A stretch of 64,000 bases of DNA from Atopobium sp. BS2. GTDB taxonomy: Bacteria; Actinomycetota; Coriobacteriia; Coriobacteriales; Atopobiaceae. Both the position numbers and the translations under genes were made by a program. This document shows positions 59,508 to 64,000 of this stretch, in pieces (the stretch's first letter is position 1; each line of letters starts with the position of its first letter). Location: assembly GCF_000565075.1 (NCBI RefSeq), contig NZ_JDFG01000048.1, positions 1-64,000 of the forward strand. Direction: 5' to 3'. The notes below the pieces were generated by a model. The model did not search any database. It was not told where the DNA came from and was given only the letters and a program-made list of their open reading frames with translations.

Positions 59508-60287
59508 CTACAGCTCAATACTCAGCTCGACGGGACAGTGGTCGCTGCCGTAGACCTCGCTCAAGATGGATGCGCTTTTGATCTGCTCAGCAATGCGATC
59601 GGAGACCAGGAAGTAGTCGATGCGCCAGCCGGCGTTGTTCTTGCGGGCGTTGAAGCGGTAGCTCCACCAGCTGTAAGCGCCGGTCATGTCGGGATGGCGA
59701 TACCTAAATGTATCGGTAAAACCCGCGTCCAAAAGCTTGGTAAAGCTCTCGCGTTCCTCATCCGAAAATCCTGCGTTTTGCCTGTTAGATGAAGGGTTCT
59801 TAAGGTCAATCTCGTTGTGAGCAACGTTAAAATCACCGCAGGTAATCACTGGTTTTTTCTCAGACAGCTCAGCCAAAAACTCACGATAGTGCTGATCCCA
59901 CTCAAGACGCTCGTCTAAGCGCGCAAGCTGGTCTTTTGAGTTTGGCGTGTACACGCACACAAACCAGAACTTCTCAAACTCCAGCGCACAGACGCGGCCC
60001 TCGTCGTCAGCAACGGGGCATCCAATCTGGCGAATTACCTGCAGAGGGGTTTCTCGCGAGAAAACCGCTGTGCCCGAATACCCCTTTCTATCTGCGTAGT
60101 TCCAGGTTTGAACATAGCCGGGGAGGTCTAGCTCAACCTGTCCTTCCTGCAGCTTAGTTTCTTGAAGGGCAAATACATCAGCGTTTATGGTTTCAAAAAT
60201 TTCCGTGAACGAAGGCTCTTTCTTAAGCACAGCGCGCAGACCGTTGACGTTCCAGGAAATCAGTTTGTACTCTTGAGTATCGCTCAT
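59508..60287 (-). CDS. exoA: Exodeoxyribonuclease III / AP endonuclease ExoA
   Basis: Base-excision-repair enzyme of 259 residues in the EEP fold. Catalytic motifs: SWNVNGLRA, LQETKLQ, GYSGTAVFSRE, GDFNVAHNEIDL, WRIDYFLVSD and SDHCPVEL. It cuts at abasic sites and removes 3' blocks. The ATG 60287 has AGAGGAG upstream; a 46-codon extension is rejected. Normal length. Confidence 0.95.
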   Translation of the reverse strand: MSDTQEYKLISWNVNGLRAVLKKEPSFTEIFETINADVFALQETKLQEGQVELDLPGYVQTWNYADRKGYSGTAVFSRETPLQVIRQIGCPVADDEGRVCALEFEKFWFVCVYTPNSKDQLARLDERLEWDQHYREFLAELSEKKPVITCGDFNVAHNEIDLKNPSSNRQNAGFSDEERESFTKLLDAGFTDTFRYRHPDMTGAYSWWSYRFNARKNNAGWRIDYFLVSDRIAEQIKSASILSEVYGSDHCPVELSIEL

Positions 60288-60490
60288 AGCTCCTCTTTCA
60301 TGCTGCGACCTGGTAGTTTGGTTGCAGCGGATACATATCACAGCAGCCGCGAGTGATGCACATCTCATACTCCAGTTACGGCGTCGAGCGGTGCGTTTGC
60401 GGCAATAAACTTTCAATAAATCCATGGTATACGACTAGTCGCCACCAATACCGCTACAATAGAAACATTCATAGCTGGCAAGGAGGATTC

Positions 60491-61963
60491 ATGCTTCGTC
60501 AAAGCTACAACACCTGGCAATGTGGAACTCACACTATCTCGTTGGCACGTCCTAGAATCATGGGCGTTCTCAATGTCACTCCAGACTCGTTCTCTGATGG
60601 CGGAAAGAACTTTGATCCAGAGGCTGCAATTGCACGTGGATTGCAGATGTTGGATGAGGGCGCCGACATCATTGACGTTGGGGGAGAGTCTACTCGCCCA
60701 GGTCACACGCCTGTTCTGCCTACAGAAGAGGCTGAGCGCGTAGTACCTGTGGTGCGCGCGTTGGTAGCTGCTGGAGCAATTGTCTCCATTGACACGCGCC
60801 ATGCCGAGGTGGCAAAGATGTGCGTGCGTCTTGGAGCATCCATCATCAATGACGTTTCCGGCTTCACCGATCCAGAAATGGTTGCTGTAGCTGCGGAGTC
60901 TGACTGCGGCTGCATTGTGATGCACTGGAATAAGGACGGCCTTGGAGCTCGTGTTGAGCGCAAGCAGGTGCAGCTGGACGACATGCGCCCTTCTCGCCCT
61001 ACAGGCAGCGCGGCTGCTCGAGCCGCAGCTACAGGAGCCGAGACACGCACGCTGAGCTCGCAGCGCCGTTTTACCTTGCCCGAAGAGGCACCTATCATGC
61101 GCCAGATTATGGGCTTTTTGGGCGACCAGGCTCGCGGCTTGATGCGCGCTGGCGTTTCCAAGGACCGTATCTGCATTGACCCAGGTCCGGGTTTTGACAA
61201 GTTTGCCGACGAGGACGTTGTTATTCAGCGTGCTACTCGTTCGATGGTTTCTATGGGATATCCGCTGCTTTGCGCCGTGTCCAGAAAGCGCTTTGTTGGT
61301 GCTGTTTCTGGCGTAACTGAGGCCACGCAGCGCGACGCAGCTACGCACGCAATTTGCATTGCCGCTATCACCAACGGTGCCCGTATCCTGCGCGTTCACG
61401 ATGTTACCGGAACCGCTCAGGCTATCAACGCCTACTGGGCCATGACCGAGCGCGATCCTCGCCAGGGATTTGTGGCGCTTGGCTCCAACGTGGGCGACCG
61501 CGTGGGCTATCTGGCCCGCGCAACGCAGCTCATCGATGAGATTCCGCTGACCTGTGTTGTTTCTCTCAGCCACGCCTACGAAACTGAGCCTGCATACGGT
61601 ATTGCTACACCCGTGGTAAACGCCGTTGCCGAGATTAGAACTGAGCTCCATCCTCTGGTGCTGATGGACAAACTGCTTGAGGTAGAGAACGCTCTCAACC
61701 GCACACGCAAGAAAGGCGAGGAGGGCCATGGACCTCGCACTATTGACTGCGACCTTCTGTGGGTTGAGGGTGAACAACATGCAGGTAAACACCTTACTCT
61801 GCCTCATCCACGCATGGGCGAGCGCGATTATGTGCTTGTTCCAATGGAGGACCTGATGCATGATCCGGTGCGCTTCTTCTCGCACGGCGGCGTAGAGATT
61901 GCCCCTCCTGACCAGCGTGTTGGTCATGTAACCGAGGACTTGGGAGCCATTACGTGGGAGTAG
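60491..61963 (+). CDS. folPK: Fused dihydropteroate synthase and HPPK (FolP-FolK)
   Basis: A bifunctional folate enzyme of 490 residues. The N-terminal DHPS part (1-~318) has MGVLNVTPDSFSDGG, GADIIDVGGESTRPG, SIDTRHAEVA, SIINDVSGF, DPGPGFDK and CAVSRKRFVG, with a ~35-residue polar insert (near 165-200) absent from compact DHPS. The C-terminal HPPK part (~323-480) has FVALGSNVGDR, YETEPAYG, LEVENALNRTRKKGEEGHGPRTIDCDLLW and LPHPRMGERDYVLVP. HPPK makes the substrate for DHPS, so fusion places consecutive steps in one chain, in the order DHPS then HPPK. AAGGAGG precedes the ATG. Core word at 60991. Confidence 0.94.
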   Translation: MLRQSYNTWQCGTHTISLARPRIMGVLNVTPDSFSDGGKNFDPEAAIARGLQMLDEGADIIDVGGESTRPGHTPVLPTEEAERVVPVVRALVAAGAIVSIDTRHAEVAKMCVRLGASIINDVSGFTDPEMVAVAAESDCGCIVMHWNKDGLGARVERKQVQLDDMRPSRPTGSAAARAAATGAETRTLSSQRRFTLPEEAPIMRQIMGFLGDQARGLMRAGVSKDRICIDPGPGFDKFADEDVVIQRATRSMVSMGYPLLCAVSRKRFVGAVSGVTEATQRDAATHAICIAAITNGARILRVHDVTGTAQAINAYWAMTERDPRQGFVALGSNVGDRVGYLARATQLIDEIPLTCVVSLSHAYETEPAYGIATPVVNAVAEIRTELHPLVLMDKLLEVENALNRTRKKGEEGHGPRTIDCDLLWVEGEQHAGKHLTLPHPRMGERDYVLVPMEDLMHDPVRFFSHGGVEIAPPDQRVGHVTEDLGAITWE

Positions 61964-62682
61964 CACAAGAAGCTCTGGAGCTAGCACGTGGTGGCGCACA
62001 AACGGGTGAGTTTGTATTCCGCATCTCTGACGTGCAGGAATGTGCTGATCAGAGCCAAGATGACTGCTCCGAATCGGCTTGCGCGCCGGCATCAGCGCGC
62101 CCATCATCTGGCGAGAAACCCTTTGAGGTTGCAACTGTTGTGCGCCTAGGGGTCTCGATGCCCTATGTACCAGCGGTTCCGTACGTTGTGGCGCTGGGGC
62201 TCTGTCAGTTCTTGCGAGCCGCAGATGAGGGCTTTGGTATCCGCTGGCCTTACGATATCTGCTATAAAGACCAGGTTGTTGCCTCAATCAAGGCAACCGC
62301 AGGCTATCAAGAGGGCATGTTTGCTGTGGTAAGCGTTGTCACAGACGCTAAGGCGCTGAGCTTAGCGTTTTATGTTGCAGACAACACAGAGCTTCTCGCC
62401 AAAAAAGTATCTGAGCTGGTGGTCCAGAGTGTAAGTGCGTGGGAGCAACAGGTTAAGCGTGCAAGGAGCTTTGCGGGGCCAATCGCACTGATTCTGAGCG
62501 ACTACTTTGATATGGTTCCTCTGCTTGGACAGCAGGTCAATAAGGTATACCCCAGTGGTAACGTTGCGCTGACCGCTCGATTTGGCGGCATTGACGTGTG
62601 GGGTCATGCCATCCTTGTTGACCAGGACGGTAAAGAAATCCTTGTAAGTGAGGACGAAGCTTCTGTTGTGCCAGCAGTTTAA
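61954..62682 (+). CDS. Degenerate biotin-protein-ligase-like protein
   Basis: A 242-residue protein. The middle resembles the biotin/lipoate ligase fold: VALGLCQFLRAADEGFGIRWPYDICYKDQVVASIK parallels the BirA phrase with IKWPND and its following lysine. The C-terminal GNVALTARFGGIDVWGHAILVDQDGKEI resembles the BPL C-terminal barrel. The glycine/arginine biotinyl-AMP loop (GRGR.GR) that should precede is absent. The gene starts at a GTG inside the end of folPK (10-bp overlap) and lies convergent to coaX; birA and coaX are often neighbours. Either a diverged ligase or a non-catalytic relative. Core words at 62110 and 62393. Confidence 0.65.
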   Translation: MGVAQEALELARGGAQTGEFVFRISDVQECADQSQDDCSESACAPASARPSSGEKPFEVATVVRLGVSMPYVPAVPYVVALGLCQFLRAADEGFGIRWPYDICYKDQVVASIKATAGYQEGMFAVVSVVTDAKALSLAFYVADNTELLAKKVSELVVQSVSAWEQQVKRARSFAGPIALILSDYFDMVPLLGQQVNKVYPSGNVALTARFGGIDVWGHAILVDQDGKEILVSEDEASVVPAV

Positions 62683-62720
62683 CCGCTGGTTTATCTGCGG
62701 TAACGCGGCTGCGGCGTCAA

Positions 62721-63503
62721 TTATTTGGCGGCTTGAGTGGACTGCTTCCAAATCAGATAAATGCCACGCATGGTGAGCTGCGGATCAACTACGTCAAAGA
62801 CATCTGTTGCTTCGCTGACGGTATTTGCCAGGCCACCCGTTGCAATAACGGTTGCGCCCTCAATACCAGGCTCTTTGAGCGTTCTGGCAACTAGGCCTTC
62901 GGCCTGAGCTGCAGCACCAACCACAATACCTGCCTGAACAGCGCTTTCGGTAGTGTTGCCCAAGACGGTCTCAGGCGCCTTAATAGGAATGCTGGAGAGC
63001 TTGGCTGCACGCGCAAACAGTGCGTTTGCAGAGATCATAATACCTGGTGAAATAGCGCCCCCGCGGAATACGCCGTCCTTATCAACAACGTCCAAATTGG
63101 TCGCAGTGCCAAAATCAACCACAATAACCGGATAACCATAGCGCTCAGTTGCGGCAACGGAATTTGCTACGCGGTCGGCACCAACAAGCTCGGGGTGGGG
63201 GATATTGAAGCGAATCTTATCCGTGGAAAGCGCGTTAATGCGGGTCAGAGGCTTGTTAAGCAGCAGCTCAAAGCAGCGCTGCCAAGCACGTGTGATAACA
63301 GGAACCACGCACGAGAGTCCGCCTGCCTCAACGTCGTCTAAGCTCAGTCCATCTTTCTGGAAGAACGTGAAGAGACGGCCGTGCAAAATATCGGAGGTGT
63401 CGCTTTGATCGGTAGGCATTCTCCAGCCGCGCACCATAGTGCCTTCGCTGTCAAATAAACCAATGGCAGTTTGCGTGTTACCCACATCAATCGATAAAAA
63501 CAT
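62721..63503 (-). CDS. coaX: Type III pantothenate kinase CoaX
   Basis: First step of CoA synthesis, 260 residues, ASKHA fold. ATP-site motif DVGNTQTAIGLF (residues 6-17), pantothenate-site motif PELVGADRVANS, VDFGTATNLDVV and GIMISANALFARAAKL, with the late GATVIATGGLA. The ATG 63503 is followed by the typical MFLSIDVGNT; CGGAGGC precedes it. Convergent to the biotin-ligase-like gene. Confidence 0.96.
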   Translation of the reverse strand: MFLSIDVGNTQTAIGLFDSEGTMVRGWRMPTDQSDTSDILHGRLFTFFQKDGLSLDDVEAGGLSCVVPVITRAWQRCFELLLNKPLTRINALSTDKIRFNIPHPELVGADRVANSVAATERYGYPVIVVDFGTATNLDVVDKDGVFRGGAISPGIMISANALFARAAKLSSIPIKAPETVLGNTTESAVQAGIVVGAAAQAEGLVARTLKEPGIEGATVIATGGLANTVSEATDVFDVVDPQLTMRGIYLIWKQSTQAAK

Positions 63504-63733
63504 TATGCCTCCGAGGGCTGTAGACCAGCTTTTTATGACGTATTGGATTTTAGCCCATTGGGCGCATCTCTAAAGTTGTCGTGAGGAAGAAAAAAGTTGT
63601 TTCGCAGTTGTCGCATAGTTGTTGCACAGTTGTCACACACAAGAATTATCTGCACAAAATGTGAATTTCTCGCCAACTGCTTCTAGCAACAGAAGGGTTG
63701 TTCTGCTATACTTTTTCAGCTTATTGTCTTGAT

Positions 63734-63799
63734 TGAGCACGTGCTCATAAAGACGCCCCTGCTCTGGTCGGAAACCAGAGCCGATGTAAGGAGTCCTGC
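63734..63799 (+). promoter_or_regulatory. Hairpin leader of rpmE (L31 autoregulation candidate)
   Basis: TGAGCACGTGCTCA (63734-63747) is a perfect palindrome. GCTCTGGT and ACCAGAGC then form a second hairpin that ends just before GTAAGGAG. Ribosomal-protein leaders for L31 have been described in Coriobacteria by comparative genomics; I infer that this is one. Confidence 0.55.
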
Positions 63800-64000
63800 A
63801 TGAAGCAAGGTATTCATCCAGAGTACGTAGAGTGCACCGTTCGTTGCACCTGCGGAAACACCTGGACCACACACGCAACTGTTCCAGAGATGCGTCTTGA
63901 CCTCTGCGACAAGTGCCACCCATTCTATACGGGTCAGCAGAAGCTTGTCGATACTGGTGGACGTGTCCAGCGCTTCGCCGACAAGTTCGGTGGCGCAGCA
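63800..64000 (+). CDS. rpmE: 50S ribosomal protein L31 (partial, runs off the window)
   Basis: The first 67 residues of L31: [58 protein letters not shown]. Four cysteines (C16, C18, C36, C39) are in the zinc-binding (C+) arrangement. Only a few C-terminal residues should be missing. AAGGAG is 8 nt before the ATG, directly behind the leader hairpin. Confidence 0.97.
   Translation, partial: MKQGIHPEYVECTVRCTCGNTWTTHATVPEMRLDLCDKCHPFYTGQQKLVDTGGRVQRFADKFGGAA

Noticed and set aside
60413-62287. 624-residue open frame antisense to folPK
   Set aside because: Low-complexity shadow of two well-supported enzyme genes.

Overview
The window looks like chromosomal DNA from a small-genome Actinobacterium of the class Coriobacteriia, most likely an Atopobium/Lancefieldella-type organism. 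The evidence is a dnaK-grpE-dnaJ-hspR operon controlled by an HspR-type regulator, an NRAMP-related transporter of the kind described in Eggerthella, a fused FolP-FolK, a hairpin leader before rpmE, medium GC and AT-rich accessory islands. The genus is inferred from gene content, not from a marker gene.

Layout. 0.5-4.5 kb: CNNM/CorC-type membrane protein, an unusual stand-alone domain resembling the N-terminus of cyanophycin synthetase, and YtxH and PRC-barrel envelope proteins. 4.5-8 kb (minus): an NRAMP-related transporter with altered metal-site motifs, overlapping an MgtE-like protein that has a 200-nt structured leader. 8.2-15.3 kb: LemA, tRNA-Ser(UGA), TadA, a TM2 protein, RlmI-like methyltransferase, DEAD-box helicase, MetA and a YfcE-like phosphodiesterase. 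15.5-20.9 kb: GntR-controlled beta-glucoside operon (6-phospho-beta-glucosidase, PTS IIC, IIB and IIA, ROK sugar kinase). 21-25.7 kb: zinc-ribbon protein, AsnA, Dps and an orphan AT-rich gene. 25.8-35 kb: a complete autoinducer-2 (Lsr) uptake and processing locus in two divergent arms (lsrR-lsrK-cupin and lsrACDB-lsrF). 35.8-39.7 kb: a redox cluster (CD1871A-like peptide, NapH-like ferredoxin, TlpA) and a two-component system. 39.8-41.1 kb: fructose-6-phosphate aldolase and a frameshifted membrane gene. 41.2-53.2 kb: heat-shock genes (dnaK operon, clpB, hsp20) around an ABC exporter and a RelB/PIN toxin-antitoxin pair. 53.4-64 kb: WalJ-like hydrolase, TilS, Hpt, aminotransferase, PHP phosphoesterase, ExoA, FolP-FolK, a degenerate biotin-ligase-like protein, CoaX and the start of rpmE.

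The strongest unexplained signal is a dispersed word, GGCGAGAARNNC. I count 48 exact copies of its 8-nt core in 64 kb (about 2 expected), on both strands and in several reading frames. Sixteen copies form eight inverted pairs that make the terminator-like hairpins between genes. This is the same architecture as the DNA uptake sequences of Neisseriaceae and Pasteurellaceae, which to my knowledge have not been described in Actinobacteria. Other non-coding signals are two 31-nt degenerate arrays with the same inverted-plus-three-direct design (51.5-51.8 kb), a 350-bp structured repeat present twice with a compensatory base change (35.2 and 58.1 kb), a shared HspR-like operator at dnaK, clpB and hsp20, and several short tandem repeats (7, 6, 17 and 22 bp) in intergenic regions.
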